A DNA stretch of 64,000 nucleotides from Bolinopsis microptera (Eukaryota; Ctenophora; Tentaculata; Lobata; Bolinopsidae). Below are positions 1 to 10,892 of the stretch, one piece after another. Both the position numbers and the translations under genes were made by a program. Location of the stretch: NCBI RefSeq assembly GCF_026151205.1, contig NC_087078.1, positions 3,923,675-3,987,674 on the forward strand, read 5' to 3'. Numbering within the stretch: the first letter of the stretch is position 1; every line of letters starts with the position of its first letter. Below the pieces are notes generated by a model that saw nothing but the letters and a program-made list of their open reading frames with translations, had not been told where the DNA came from and ran no database searches.

Positions 1-552
1 GGCAGTGGAGCTGTCAAAGCTGGTCAGTGGGCAAGAAGTATCATTATGAATGATAATCTCTATCCCGGTTCAATGCTACCATACATTCAGTGGGCTGCAG
101 ACAATGAATTTGATGTCCTGGCTTTAAATACCAATGAATGTGGTTATGAAATGAATGGATCTCGTACACCATTCGAACATGCTCAAACTGTTTGGGATGA
201 CATGATAAGTGGAGTTCTAGAAAAGAGTGTCTTTATTGTGACACACAGTTTTGGTGGGGTTGTTGTGCAGAAGCTAATAAAGAATAATTCCAATTTTAAA
301 GATATCGTTTCAAAGATCGCATTCACTGATAGTGTACACATGGGAAAGATACCGTGTGATTCTATCCCATGCATTAATTGGGTATCATCCTCAAAACCTG
401 TTGATAAACATTTGGGAGACGGGTTTGGTTGTGAGATGAGATCAGCAGGCTCTACAAAACACCCCTGGACATCACATTATGCTATGGATTATATTTTCAG
501 TTGGTTCATGGAGAATGAAACTGATGAAGCTAAGGATGAAAATAAATTGTGA
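1..552 (+). CDS. ARB2A: ARB2A/FAM172A homologue, 3' end (partial)
   Basis: The frame is open from base 1 to a TGA at 550-552, so the gene enters from the left and the first ATG (46) need not be the true start. The product matches the C-terminal part of the ARB2 domain of FAM172A/ARB2A, an alpha/beta-hydrolase-like protein. In vertebrates it is linked to Argonaute-2 nuclear import and alternative splicing. The segment GSGAVKAGQWAR at the left edge and VTHSFGGVVVQKL with its nucleophile-elbow-like GHS-type turn (here HSFGG) are recognisable, as is the following FTDSVH. The acidic tail ends in KDENKL; a KDEL-like tail is known in vertebrate FAM172A and this could act as an ER-retrieval signal, though that is inference. 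No intron is seen in the part present. Family assignment is fairly sure; function is carried over from homologues. Confidence 0.8.
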   Translation, partial: GSGAVKAGQWARSIIMNDNLYPGSMLPYIQWAADNEFDVLALNTNECGYEMNGSRTPFEHAQTVWDDMISGVLEKSVFIVTHSFGGVVVQKLIKNNSNFKDIVSKIAFTDSVHMGKIPCDSIPCINWVSSSKPVDKHLGDGFGCEMRSAGSTKHPWTSHYAMDYIFSWFMENETDEAKDENKL

Positions 553-1384
553 CTTTATTGAATTACCATGATGTTCAGAAGATAACTCTAGCAGTAAAGT
601 TTCTAGCCTAAAGTTTGCTGCTTCAATTTGTTTGCAAGTTAAGAGTCTAAAGAGAAATTCTCCAAGAGAAATCAAGTTCAAATGCGACTCATAAATATAG
701 CCCCCTTGAACTATCTAGCAGTATTGTTTTGTTAATACAAGTAATTCGTTGATGTGGTAAATTTTATTGTTAAAATTTTACGATTGCACACATTTACAGC
801 CAAAATTTAGTTTTTTGTTTGACTTTCCTCACTCTATAATATCAATTCTTTGTTATTTAATTTTATCATATTTCTATTGAGTGTCACATTTTTATGTAAC
901 CTTTAAAATAATCTTATAATATTTTCTTGAAATATGAAAAAAACATTATTATTACAAATTGTGATGAAATTTGTCTAAGTGCCTCTGAAATGATATATTT
1001 TCATTATCTTTTGTTTAGTTAATTGGAAATTGATCGATTCTAGCTTCTAAGCAGTGTGCCAGTAATAATATTGCGTATTCTATTATAACACTGCTTTTTA
1101 AAATATAATGGATATGGTTCAACAGTAATTAACTCCTTGATCCACAAAGTTGATTGATTCTAGATGACCTTCCAAGTTGCCAAATTATACAGCTATAATG
1201 ATCAGAAATTACCCTAATTGAAAGCTATATGTGATGACCCTTCTAGATTATGATCATTTACAGGACTTCAAATAACTACAAAATCTATTCAGGCAAGATT
1301 ATGGCAAGCTGACTAGAAAATGGCTTTATTGTGAGTTGAGAAGACTAGTACAGCCTATTACACAAACTACAATCCCTTGTGATC
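553..1384. other. AT-rich spacer, no gene seen
   Basis: Presumably the 3' UTR of the ARB2A homologue followed by intergenic DNA. No long ORF, RNA gene or clear repeat is seen. Confidence 0.5.
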
Positions 1385-3437
1385 ATGAACAAAGTGAAGG
1401 TTCCAATGGATTTTGGAGTTGAAAATTTGCAATGTCCTGTTCACAATAACATAGAACTACTGGTGGCTGACAAGAAGTTGTGAGAGCAAACTCTCTCATC
1501 CTATCTTACAACGGTGCTGTGTTTTACGATATATTTTTCAAACAATTGCTAAATTCAGTTGATGTAACCAGCTTTACCAAGAGCAGTGTTGATATCTTTG
1601 TCAAGTGCCTGTACTCTGGGAAGGTTTATATCAACCATGACTCTTTAGAGAACTATGTGAACTAGCTGACAAGTTTTTAGTTGACTGGGTCATTCAACAA
1701 TGTGACAGATTCTACATGCAAGAAATAGATTCCATTTCAGTCAGCAACAAGAACCTTGATGAAAAATTCAAGATTTTGAAGTTCTCTTTTGATGAAGCAT
1801 TGTGTGCCCCGAAGCGATACAGACAAAAGTACAAGTTAAAGGTACAAGAGAAGATGTCGGTAATGAGAGCATATGAGAAACGAAATTTCATTCAGAAGTA
1901 TTCTGCCACATACCTGTATCTATCAGTTGATCAATTGAATGCTTTGCTTGAGATTGCTAAAGGGTACGATGGAATTTTGTTAAAGATTGTTCAGGAAAAT
2001 CTTATCAAACAACGTTACCACCTCGATGAAAACTCAGCTCACATTCTCAAAGCTATAAATCTGGATAATTGTATGGAATCTGATAGCGATACTGTGAACC
2101 AACTGTTCGGTAATAACTTTATTGTCAAAACTCAGCAAGAATTTGAAAATCTTGCAAAAGTCCTTGATTTGGGGGCCAATGCTAAGAAAAGATTGCTTGC
2201 ACATAAGCCGAATCTGACATCAAAGTTTGTGTCCATGAAATGTAATACAAGTGTCAAATTACCAGCTACACAAATTCCTGATAAATCTTATGCAATTACA
2301 GTTTCTGTAGATCCATCTCCTCAAAGAAACTTGATTTGCGATGGTAACATTGTTGATGACCTCCATGATCCAGCTAGCATTCCAAATCTGTTTTCATCTC
2401 TTGACTCTATGAATTTCACTGCCCTAAATAGACATGGTGTTCATGTTGATCTCCGTAGGTATGGCCATGGTCCATTTTTCTACATTGAAGATATTCTTAC
2501 AGCTGCTTCTACATCACGCGTCTTCAAGAATCTGTACATGGTGATAGAATTAATTGCACTGTATGGAAGTGTCAAAATATCAGATGCTGAAATTGGGAGA
2601 TCTGATTTAGAGTGTATTATTGCCAAACTTGTTGAATTAAAACGTAATCGGGGATGGAAGCGTGTTAATCCGAATTTATTTGACTATCACACGGTTCGTG
2701 CAAACTTGAATGCTGAAATACAAAGTCGTACTAGTGATAAATTTGTTAAAAATTATCCTGATATTTCATTATTAGCTTTAATTAAACAATGTGATGACTT
2801 AGTGTCGGAGAAGGATTCCGTCATATTAGTATGTAACAGAGGACAGATTCAAGAACGTGCTAGCAGGAAATATTCTGTAATCCCTGATACTATTCGCATG
2901 GGAGAATTCCTAGCATCCGAGGTGCAGACTTCGTGTAAACGAATCTACAAATTCTACTGGAAACATCCTAGTGTAACCACGTGTCCTAATCCAAGTCAAT
3001 GTGGGTTTATTATCAATGTTACTCCAATAGGCGAGTTGGATAGTTTTGATATTGGCCTCTGCACACAAACTGCTGATTACCCCGAAGACATTCATTTCCA
3101 CCCGGAAATTATGACTGCCCAAAAGATGCACTTTGTCCTCAGAAGAGATTACAACAGAAAGTCTTCCGGGAAGAGGAGCGGAGTGGTTTATGTTTCATGG
3201 GCAGGTAAACCAGTGTACCATAGTAACCATGTGCATTGGGGTGGGGCTTCTATTGCTACACTGGGCTATATAGCACTTGTAGTTTACTATGATGTGCCAG
3301 AGGGTGAGTTAGTAACTGGTAACAAGTCAGGTGGTGAGTTAGCCACTGGTAAGTTACCAACTCCTTTGTACTCCGAAAAAACTATTCTTGGAATGATACA
3401 AAGAAGGCGTCTCCGAGAAAGAACTACACTCAACTGA
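1385..3437 (+). pseudogene. BTB/POZ-domain gene with a BACK-like region and long unknown C-terminus, two frameshifts
   Basis: An ATG at 1385 opens a reading frame with a BTB-like start (NNIELLVADKKL) that hits TGA at 1481. The match continues in another frame from 1483 (RANSLILSYNGAVFYDIFF...CLYSGKVYI, typical BTB strands and helices) and stops at 1663-1665. It then resumes in a third frame from about 1659 (ELADKFLVDWVIQQC, a BTB/BACK junction) and stays open to TGA 3435-3437, about 590 residues. The long C-terminal part holds no domain I recognise. It contains three cysteines near residues 420-470 of the main ORF and a repeated GELVTGN/GELATGK motif near the end. No intron interrupts about 2 kb, unlike RFC2 next door, which hints at a retrocopy. 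Either a pseudogene or one with two small sequence errors; the long open C-terminal frame argues for recent loss or error. BTB proteins often act as CUL3 adaptors, but that role is not shown here. Confidence 0.6.
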
Positions 3438-3488
3438 AACAAATGAACAATCTTCTGCATGATAGATATTCATATGTGCTCTTGGGTT

Positions 3489-3494
3489 AATAAA
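3489..3494 (+). promoter_or_regulatory. Polyadenylation signal AATAAA
   Basis: AATAAA lies about 50 bp after the stop of the BTB-type ORF, in the right place to end that transcript. It suggests the locus was, or is, a transcribed gene. Confidence 0.45.
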
Positions 3495-4044
3495 GAATAC
3501 GAAGTATACACTATACACTATACAATATGTACAAATGTATTTCTTACTTTGTCTCTAAGTTACATCTACAGTCAGAAATCTCTCCAGGAATTTATCTGCT
3601 CTATAACATCATCTACCACATCAACTGAAATATAAGAAAGTGCTGGGAGCGGAAAAAAGAGAGGTTGACCTTCCTTTTATTTAAAGAAGCCGTGAAACTG
3701 AGAAATGAAAGGACTTACTTGAAACTATTGTCCAGTAGCGGTCTATACAAAATCAACCGAGACGTTATCTTTTACACTATATTAAATTTTTATTTTTATT
3801 AGTAGTTTCTGTCTTTTTTATTTGTAGTTTCTGTCTTGTTGTTTAAATTTTTATTAGCTGTAATACAATGTACTTATTTATTAATTCTACTTTTGGGCGT
3901 GTTTGGGTCTGTCTCTTTTATACATTTTAAAAAATATATAAAAATTTTATTTTCCTTTTATTTGTTTTTCTGCAATTTTTTATCACCTAATAACGATGGT
4001 TTGTTTCATTGCGTTATTCATCTTGCACCTGTTTAATCTATTTA
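3495..4044. other. AT-rich spacer, nothing recognised
   Basis: T-rich low-complexity stretches around 3780-3980. Short ORFs here look like chance. Confidence 0.4.
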
Positions 4045-4454
4045 GGGGCCATCTACTTAGAACGTCCGCCAAAATCGCAGATTTTCAGACCACCCCCTCC
4101 CCCTGTCCGGGTGTGTCCGAATTTTCAAAACCACTCGGACGTCCGGATTTCCAGCTTCTTTTAAGAGTACAAATAAAACAAACTCAAGTTCATTGTTAAT
4201 AAAATGTGTCGATAATACTTTAGTGTCGAAAAGTTTAGCACAGTTACATTTAAGGACATTTAAGTACTCGTTCAAAATACAGGGATCTAAACTTACAGAG
4301 TAATTAGTGTCAAAGATTTGAAATAAATGGGACTTTTTCGTTAATTCTGCAAAAATTTCCGGACGTCCGGATTTTCAGAAACCACCCCCTCCCCCTGTCT
4401 GGATTTTTCCGAAATTCCAAAACAACCCCCTGGACGTCCTAAGTAGATGGCCCC
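4045..4454. mobile_element. MITE of about 410 bp with GGGGCCATCTACTTAG inverted ends
   Basis: The left end GGGGCCATCTACTTAG is matched in reverse complement at 4439-4454 (CTAAGTAGATGGCCCC). Just inside each end are further related sequences (GGACGTCCGGATTT and an ACCACCCCCTCCCCCTGTC tract). Flanks are TTTA on the left and TTAC on the right, so the duplicated target is TTA or a decayed TTAA. No coding capacity. A non-autonomous DNA transposon of the TTA(A) type is the best reading. Confidence 0.75.
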
Positions 4455-4483
4455 TTACACAACATTTCTTTCTCTAGTATTGG

Positions 4484-4918
4484 ATGGAATGTAGTATAAA
4501 GTTATCCTCTCTCCAACTGACCGGATCTTGCGATAAACACACCAGAACATACACCACCCTTTACACTTGCCAGAAGTACATCAACAAACTAGCCTCACTT
4601 CTGGAATCTACCAACAACACTCACTTTATCAATAACTTGGTGCAGACCCGACTCAACAAGGAACATTCCTCTGGAGATGAAGTGTTCTCAAACTGGAAGA
4701 TTAAAACGAAGTGTTCTCATTTGAGGGAGGGGGATTATAACTGGATGTCTAAGATATCGCACCTCCAGAACATTCATCTCGCTACTTCCGAGCTGCTAAA
4801 CTGGTTATCTACACTTGGGGGTAAGATACTAGATGTTGGATTAGATTTAGATTATTGTGGTGAAATCTTCATTATGCTATGTAACGGCTTACTCGACACA
4901 GTGATGCTACCTAAATAA
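4484..4918 (+). CDS. Hypothetical ORF, possible exon
   Basis: A 144-residue ORF preceded by a good splice acceptor (TTTCTTTCTCTAG at about 4467-4479). The composition (helical, Leu/Asn-rich, ending in TVMLPK) is plausible for protein, but no family is recognised and no partner exons were found. It could be a 3'-terminal exon of an unannotated gene or chance. Confidence 0.3.
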   Translation: MECSIKLSSLQLTGSCDKHTRTYTTLYTCQKYINKLASLLESTNNTHFINNLVQTRLNKEHSSGDEVFSNWKIKTKCSHLREGDYNWMSKISHLQNIHLATSELLNWLSTLGGKILDVGLDLDYCGEIFIMLCNGLLDTVMLPK

Positions 4919-5981
4919 TTTAAAACCTACTAAATTCAGATTATTAGTTGATTATTTGTTTTCTCATTGCAGGCGGTTGGAGTGCGCTAGGGTGACTCGT
5001 CCCAGTTCGCAGCAGAGCAGTGCTTCACTGTTTCAGGTTCAGCAAACTCAGTCTCGTCATAAACTTCAGTTCCTGAGCTCATGTCTACTTGCTGGTTTGC
5101 TCTGTTAATAAGTAGTCTGGGATTTATTATTACTACAACACGGAGGCGATGTTTTCTCAACAACACGGGAAAAAGGTCTTCTGAATCAGAATTTGTGGGA
5201 CGCGGCTAATATTTTATAGAACTCTTCGCGCAAATTTGATTCTTCGCGCGCAAATCATTTATTTAGTTGTTGAGCCACCTTAGTAGTGAGTATGCAAATG
5301 CTTTTAACAATGTATGTTAAACATCAAAATGTTTTAAAATATCTGGAAATATAAAACATCCCCACCCTTCAATGTATAGTGCACACGAACTTGTAAAAGT
5401 CGGATAAAAATGGCCTTGGTAAAATCGGATGGAACGTTCTTTGTTTAAAACCTATTGGTTATAATCGCAGTTATATAATGTTTCAGACCAGGGAAAAAGT
5501 TTTTCTCTCAATCAGTAACCCCCCTCAGGTTGTACGCAGCGCTCAGTTTAATTCAGCTGAACCGCAGAAAGGAAGCCAAGCAGATTATCTTATCTCAGTA
5601 CCCGACAGTTATGAGATTTAAAAATCATCGTTATCTCACCAGCCTATATTCTGCCACAGTCTTCAAATACAATGCCACCGCTGATTTAAATCTGAAGTAG
5701 ACATCAGTTACGATCTTGTAGCTTCATTTAAATTATGTGTTCTATCCAATAACTCTGCCTTCAAAATTGGTTTAATTTACACTTTACAATAACGTTATAT
5801 TGGTTTTGTATGTATTTTTCAGTTTGGTATATGCATTTAATTTATTTTGTTTAAATCCAGCGTTTTTATTTAAAAGGCAACTAATTCAGCAAAATGAGTA
5901 GTAAACTGAATGTTATCGCACAATACATATACATATCAAGTTAACTATTCCCCTCACTAAGTCCCCTCTAGATAACATAGC
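4919..5981. other. RFC2 upstream region
   Basis: About 1 kb of AT-rich DNA before the RFC2 start codon. It presumably holds the RFC2 promoter and 5' UTR. No TATA box or repeat could be assigned with confidence. It is not copied in the later units of the array, so copies 2-4 lack it. Confidence 0.45.
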
Positions 5982-8087
5982 ATGATGGTTACTGATGTGG
6001 AGATGAAGACAGACACATTTCCTCCTCACAAGAAAAGTAAACCCAGATACGAACTTCCCTGGATAGAAAAACACAGACCTCGGTAAACTTATTTAACTAG
6101 TTACTCACCACACTTAGGTGCTCGCCTTACTGAATGGTATTTTGAAGCCTCGTTTGCATTCAAACTTTATTCGAATATTAGGGGTCGTTCACATATTACG
6201 GAATCAGGGGAGGGGGGTTTTCAAATGATTACGTGTAATTTTGGCACAATAGCTATGTGTAAAACTGATTACGGAAGGGGGGAGGGGTAAACATTTTTCA
6301 AAAAGTTATTACATATATATATGTGAACGATGCAGATTTATTTCTATTTCAAATTGTTTACCCCGACTGTTACTTGGATCTCTCAGATACCTTCCGGAAA
6401 TAGTGGGAAATGAAGAGACAATAAAGAGATTACAAGTATTTTCAGAGCAGGGTAACCTTCCAAATATCATTATAGCCGGCTCACCTGGTATTGGTAAAAC
6501 TACCACTATACTCTGCCTTGCTAGAGCTCTTCTCGGTAGGTTATTTTACTAATAATACTTTACCTTCTTATACAAGGACCTGGATTGCGGAAAGGGTTTA
6601 TCTCTTGGTACTGGCGCCTCTTTTGTTAATTTTTCCCTTATAATATTTTTAATTGTTTTTTTTTCGAGACAATTAAAACTGGGCCGTAAAAACGGAAATT
6701 TAAAGTAAATTTGCCACAACTCTGGTTATAAGAACTATTGCAGGGCCGGCAATGAAAGAAGGTGTTTTGGAACTGAACGCGTCGAATGAGAGAGGGATTG
6801 ATGTGGTCAGGAACCGGATTAAAATGTTCGCTCAGAAGAAAGTTACACTCCCACCAGGTCAGTTTCTCTCTTCTTAGTAAGTTAGTAGTAATGCTTTGCA
6901 ATGTGCATCATTCCCCTCGATTCATTCTTCGTCTTCGTTGTATAAAATTACGTAATATTGTGAAGGACCCCTAAACTGTTCTTATCTGCAGGTCGTCACA
7001 AGATAGTGATTCTAGACGAAGCAGATTCCATGACATCTGCAGCCCAGGAAGCCCTCCGAAGAACTATGGAAATATACTCCAAAACTACTCGGTTTGCGCT
7101 GGCGTGCAATAGTTCTGATAAAATTATAGAACCCATACAGTCGAGATGTACAATGCTCAGGTAATAATAATATAATGCATAACCACTGATTGTGCACATA
7201 TTAGATTTACTAATTATTGCTATTACTAGTAGAATATAACTGAAATTGCTAAACCTACAATGCATAGCTTTTGTGAGATGAGAATTTTTTTAAACCGAAA
7301 TATCGATAATTATCGCTAATTATAATAGTGATTGCTTTTTTCAGATACTCGAGAATAACAGACGCTCAAGTGCTGAGGAGGTTGCTGGATATCTGTGAAG
7401 CTGAGAGTGTGGTTAAGACAGATGACGGTTTAGAAGCAGTCATCTTCACCGCTCAGGGTGACATGCGACAGGCTATAAATAACCTACAGTCCACACATCA
7501 GGTTACTTGTATTGTCGCTCACATTATTGAATCATGACGTCATCACACTCCAGCATACGTCATCATACCTCGTGTATGCTGTGGGAATATTTATAATTTT
7601 TTAATGAATCTTACTTGCAGGGTTACGGGATAGTTAACAGTGCAAATGTTTTCAAAGTTTGTGACGAACCTCATCCCCTTCTTGTAAAAGATATGATCAA
7701 ACACTGCACGTCGGAAGATATAGACGAGGCCTATAAGATACTCCACTCTTTGTGGAAGCTGGGTTATTCTCCTGAAGATATTATTAATAACGTTAGAAAG
7801 GTAGTTCTACTGTTAAAATTATAAATCTTCGCTGCCGTTGGAAATTGTTTACAAAACTCTATTATGTATTATACTGCGTTCGTTTTTGAAAATGTAATTT
7901 AAAATGAATGTTTGCCTGGCAGGTGTGCCAGACATTTGACATGCCGGAGTACAAGAAGCTGCTCTTCCTCAAGGAAATAGGTTACACTCACCTCCGGATC
8001 ACACAAGGAGTCAACTCCCTCCTCCAACTCAGTGGCATGCTCGCTAGACTCTGTCGCGTAAGCGCCGCTAAGAGCATGACCCAATAA
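5982..8087 (+). CDS. RFC2: Replication factor C subunit 2, complete (copy 1)
   Basis: Clamp-loader small subunit of the AAA+ family, which helps load PCNA at primer ends in the nucleus. Seven exons join in frame: 5982-6082, 6387-6535, 6744-6857, 6992-7160, 7345-7501, 7621-7800, 7923-8087, giving 344 residues plus TAA (human RFC2 is 354). All introns are GT-AG. Exon 1 gives the conserved [11 protein letters not shown]. Exon 2 holds Walker A ([11 protein letters not shown], with Ser where human has Pro). Exon 3 has [15 protein letters not shown]. Exon 4 has the Walker B/DEAD box (ILDEADSM) and the SRC arginine-finger motif. Exons 5-7 carry the helical collar ([38 protein letters not shown]). 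The ATG at 5982 is followed by a second Met and fits a short acidic/basic tail before the conserved core. This is the only copy in the window with a start codon and no lesion. Confidence 0.95.
6181..6330. mobile_element. GGGGTCGTTCACATATTACG MITE in RFC2 intron 1
   Basis: GGGGTCGTTCACATATTACG at the left is mirrored by ATATGTGAACGA at 6319-6330; the far right end is lost. Internal G-rich tracts are typical of the family. Related pieces lie in RFC2 intron 1 of the other copies, in intron 3 of copies 1, 2 and 4 (ending GTGAACGACCCCTAA), across the exon 3/intron 3 remnant of copy 3 (ending near 26641), and at 29063-29135. TTA flanks suggest a TTA(A) target. Confidence 0.65.
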
Positions 8088-8513
8088 CTGGTTGGCAGTT
8101 GCGACGCGCGCTGCAAGTTTATCACACATGGAAATTGGACCTGGGTTACATTGTGTGCGCACTAACATCCTGTATGATATTTAATTATAGGCCCCCGATC
8201 GGTGAAGTACTCCCGGCAGTGCACAGAACTGTTTTTAAAGTGCAAATTCTACTTTTTACTTTTTATTTATAATTTCCAATTTCATTTCTTTTGATTTTAA
8301 CACAATTTTCGCAATAAATGATCATTAATCATTAATGAATTGTGGACTGTTTCTTTGTTCTTGTGCTTATACTAACTTAACCATAAATAGATGGTACATA
8401 TATTTAAGTATTTGTTTCTATGAGAAATACTCGGTTCTGTACGTAAATAACCTAAAAGTTGCCCAATTATTCCTCAAATTTTGGTCAAATAGGCATGGGC
8501 ACACGATGTATAC
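8088..8513. other. RFC2 3' flank
   Basis: AT-rich sequence shared, with insertions, by the other RFC2 copies (for example 19685-20137, 27785-28491, 57678-58080), so it is part of the duplicated unit. It contains the CCCCCGATCGGTGAAGTACTC segment in part (8190-8210) and two ATCATTAATCATTAAT-type stretches near 8320. No gene. Confidence 0.55.
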
Positions 8514-8618
8514 TTGTATCACGTCGTGACACCCATAATTGTCGTTTCACTAAGTTTTTACGATACAGGGGGAGCCGCGCACTCGTGCGGCTGGTGATAC
8601 TGATACAACGTATTACAA
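8514..8618 (-). mobile_element. T1 element (8-bp TSD hairpin MITE)
   Basis: Begins TTGTATCACG and ends CGTATTACAA, with the internal GCGCACTCGTGCGG hairpin of the T1 family. Flanks aTGTATAC and cTGTATAC give an 8-bp target duplication with one mismatch. About 105 bp. Confidence 0.75.
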
Positions 8619-8972
8619 CTGTATACCCAACTGTATACCCAAAAAACCTTACCACCTGCCGGGCTCGCTAGAGGTGGTCGATTTTCAACAGCACGGTTGT
8701 CCTCGATCGCGCGTCACATCAAGTTCACCTTCCGCACGCTGCATTTAGCCTACTGTAGTCATGACAACCACATCGCTTTGCAAAGTTAAAAAGCTGCGAT
8801 CTTTTGTTTAGCCCAAAATCAAACTTTTCGGTTTAATTCAGAATCTAAGTCATGTCCCAAATTTTGCTCCTGGGGAGCTAACTTTAAATTTACGAGACGG
8901 AAATCTTGTTAAAAACCGGAAGGTTCTATTTATTTTACTTTTGGAGAAAGACCCCAGCCGGTAGGGTTTGCT

Positions 8973-9059
8973 TTACTGGGCCGCGCTCAGCCTGTCATTC
9001 GGCCTAATCTCTATGTTTAATATGAACATGATATGTGATAGCCTGAGGTCCCCAGGTAA
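8973..9059 (+). mobile_element. T4 element (TTACTGGG...CCCAGGTAA MITE)
   Basis: An 87-bp element with imperfect inverted ends (TTACTGGGCCGC... and ...GGTCCCCAGGTAA) and an AT-rich centre. It is flanked by an exact 8-bp direct repeat GGTTTGCT (8965-8972 and 9060-9067). Confidence 0.85.
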
Positions 9060-9175
9060 GGTTTGCTGGGTACCTCTTCGCGCGCGCCTCCGTTTATGGT
9101 TTAGAAACAGAAAAGGGAATAAAATCACAAAGTATGTAAACTTCCTCAGTCCAAACCTAACATAATTTTTTCGGA

Positions 9176-9345
9176 AACCTTTGAAATAGGGACTACGAGT
9201 ACGGGTGGAAGATATGAATAATTAATATTCCAACAGCATCTTGTTCTATTCCCTTCATTGTGCTGATTCCGGGAAGCATTTTGTAACGCTCTCATGGTAT
9301 TGTAGAATGAGATATCGTTCATTTAAAATTGGGTAATTTAAATTA
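9176..9345 (+). repeat. Spacer segment shared with 21.8 kb and 48.4 kb
   Basis: The stretch from GAAATAGGGACTACGAGTACGG through TTCATTTAAAATTGGGTAATT in part is also found at about 21846-21995 and 48356-48505. It is spacer DNA of the duplicated unit, not a gene. Confidence 0.7.
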
Positions 9346-9501
9346 TAGGCTTGTCAAGGATTGTAGCCCAATTAAGAGCTGATCAATTGCAGCTACTTGT
9401 GCTATATAAGGGATAACTGAGATCACGTGACAGTCGGTCCTATCACGTGACCTTTATTCGTAGGCTGCCATACCTAATCATGATTGTCTTCAGCAAGTAC
9501 A

Positions 9502-9585
9502 TTGTATCACGTGGTGACCCCCACTGTCGCTTCACTATAGTAGTAGAGTTTCTACGATACAGGCGGGTCATACAACGTATGACAT
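9502..9585 (-). mobile_element. T1 element, shortened
   Basis: Starts TTGTATCACGTGGTGACC and ends near CATACAACGTATGAC. The GCGCACGAGTGCGC hairpin seen in other copies is missing. The target duplication is not clear. Confidence 0.55.
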
Positions 9586-9977
9586 GAACTAGTACATCAG
9601 CGGACAAAGAGGAGCTCAACTACTTCTGGCAACTCTACCTGGAGATGACAGAAGTACAGAATCAAGAAATGTCCTGCTCATGTAATCCTTGACCATGGAG
9701 ATCAGTCCTTGGCCATGACGATGCCAAACCTCATTCCCACGACCGGCCTGACAACTTAGTCGCTCCTACTAAATCGCTCGCCCAAATTTTAAGAAAATTC
9801 TTGTGAAAAGGCCCTTTGGGTATGAAATTGATCTGCATCGGTGTATTTTTGGACGCTGATTCCGAATCACCCCCCATGACGTACAACGTAGGGTAAAAAT
9901 GCTTCACTGGAGAGTTATGGGCAAAAAACCGTTTTGGTCACGTGACAGGCTAGTAAAAGATGAATTCGATTGTTTAG

Positions 9978-10067
9978 CCTTAGGGCTCGGGTTAGGGTTA
10001 CGGTTGTGGTAAGGGTTATGGATAGCTTTGGGGTTATGGTTAGGGTTAGGGTTGGGATTAGGGTTTA
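9978..10067 (+). repeat. Interstitial telomere-like repeat
   Basis: Degenerate TTAGGG array (GGGTTAGGGTTACGG, ATGGTTAGGGTTAGGG, GGGATTAGGG). TTAGGG is the usual animal telomere unit. Short and diverged, so an internal relic. Confidence 0.75.
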
Positions 10068-10168
10068 TGTAAAACTGTTTTGTACGGCTGCAAAACCATA
10101 AAAACCAAAGTCACGTGAAATTTTTGGGCGAGCGAATTAATAAGAGCCCAACTTAGTAGCTGAGAAAG

Positions 10169-10262
10169 TTGTAAGTTTACAACCTACCAGGACGCGCGCC
10201 GAGTTGGACTCGTCGACGGTCCCAATATATGGAACAGATATTTTAAGAGTATCACCCGTTAA
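10169..10262 (-). mobile_element. T5 element (9-bp TSD), minus orientation
   Basis: 94 bp. Read on the minus strand it runs TTAACGGGTGATACTC ... GTAAACTTACAA. It is flanked by the exact 9-bp repeat CTGAGAAAG (10160-10168 and 10263-10271). It contains the AGTCCAACTCGG hairpin core described under the finding on T5. Confidence 0.85.
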
Positions 10263-10892
10263 CTGAGAAAGCAGAGTTCAGAGCAGAATTCAAGCGGAAA
10301 GCTGCCGACCAATCTAGGTAAATTAAAGGTAAAAATATAATATTAATCATAAGCTAAAATGTACTAATCTTTGTATTCTAAGTGGGGAAAAGAAGAAACA
10401 TTGTCAGTCAGTCGAGAAAATTGTCAGTCAGGCTATATGGCAGCTTTGTAGATGTTGTGACAATGCTATTGCTAGTAGTGGTCCCAGGCTTGCGACTGGA
10501 ATTGCGGTGTTAAATCGATTTAACGGTATACCAACGATCCACCTCCCACTTGTTGTTTGGTACTTAGCATTAATAGTGTAAGCTGTAGCCATTTATAGCA
10601 AGAATCTTAAAACTAAAGGGGATGACAAGGAAAAGAGGAAGGAAAAAGAATAACGGAGCAAATAATTAATTAAAGTATTTACAGGAGCATTAGTTATTGT
10701 ATTTGTAATTACAAGCTCTAATAATAAATCACTGACTAAAACATCTAATTAAAATGACACTTGGTACGCTCGCCCATTTTCACTGGTCAGTCTGAACTTC
10801 GGTTTAGCACGTTGTACACTTATTCACCTAAGTTTCAGAATTTTTTCAGTTTAGCAGAGTTAGTACCCGTGTTTCAATAAAATCAAAAGATA

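Noticed and set aside
6996-7265. Minus-strand ORFs repeated at every RFC2 copy ([12 protein letters not shown]..., [13 protein letters not shown]...)
   Set aside because: They are the antisense of RFC2 exon 4 and intron 4, conserved only because the exon is.
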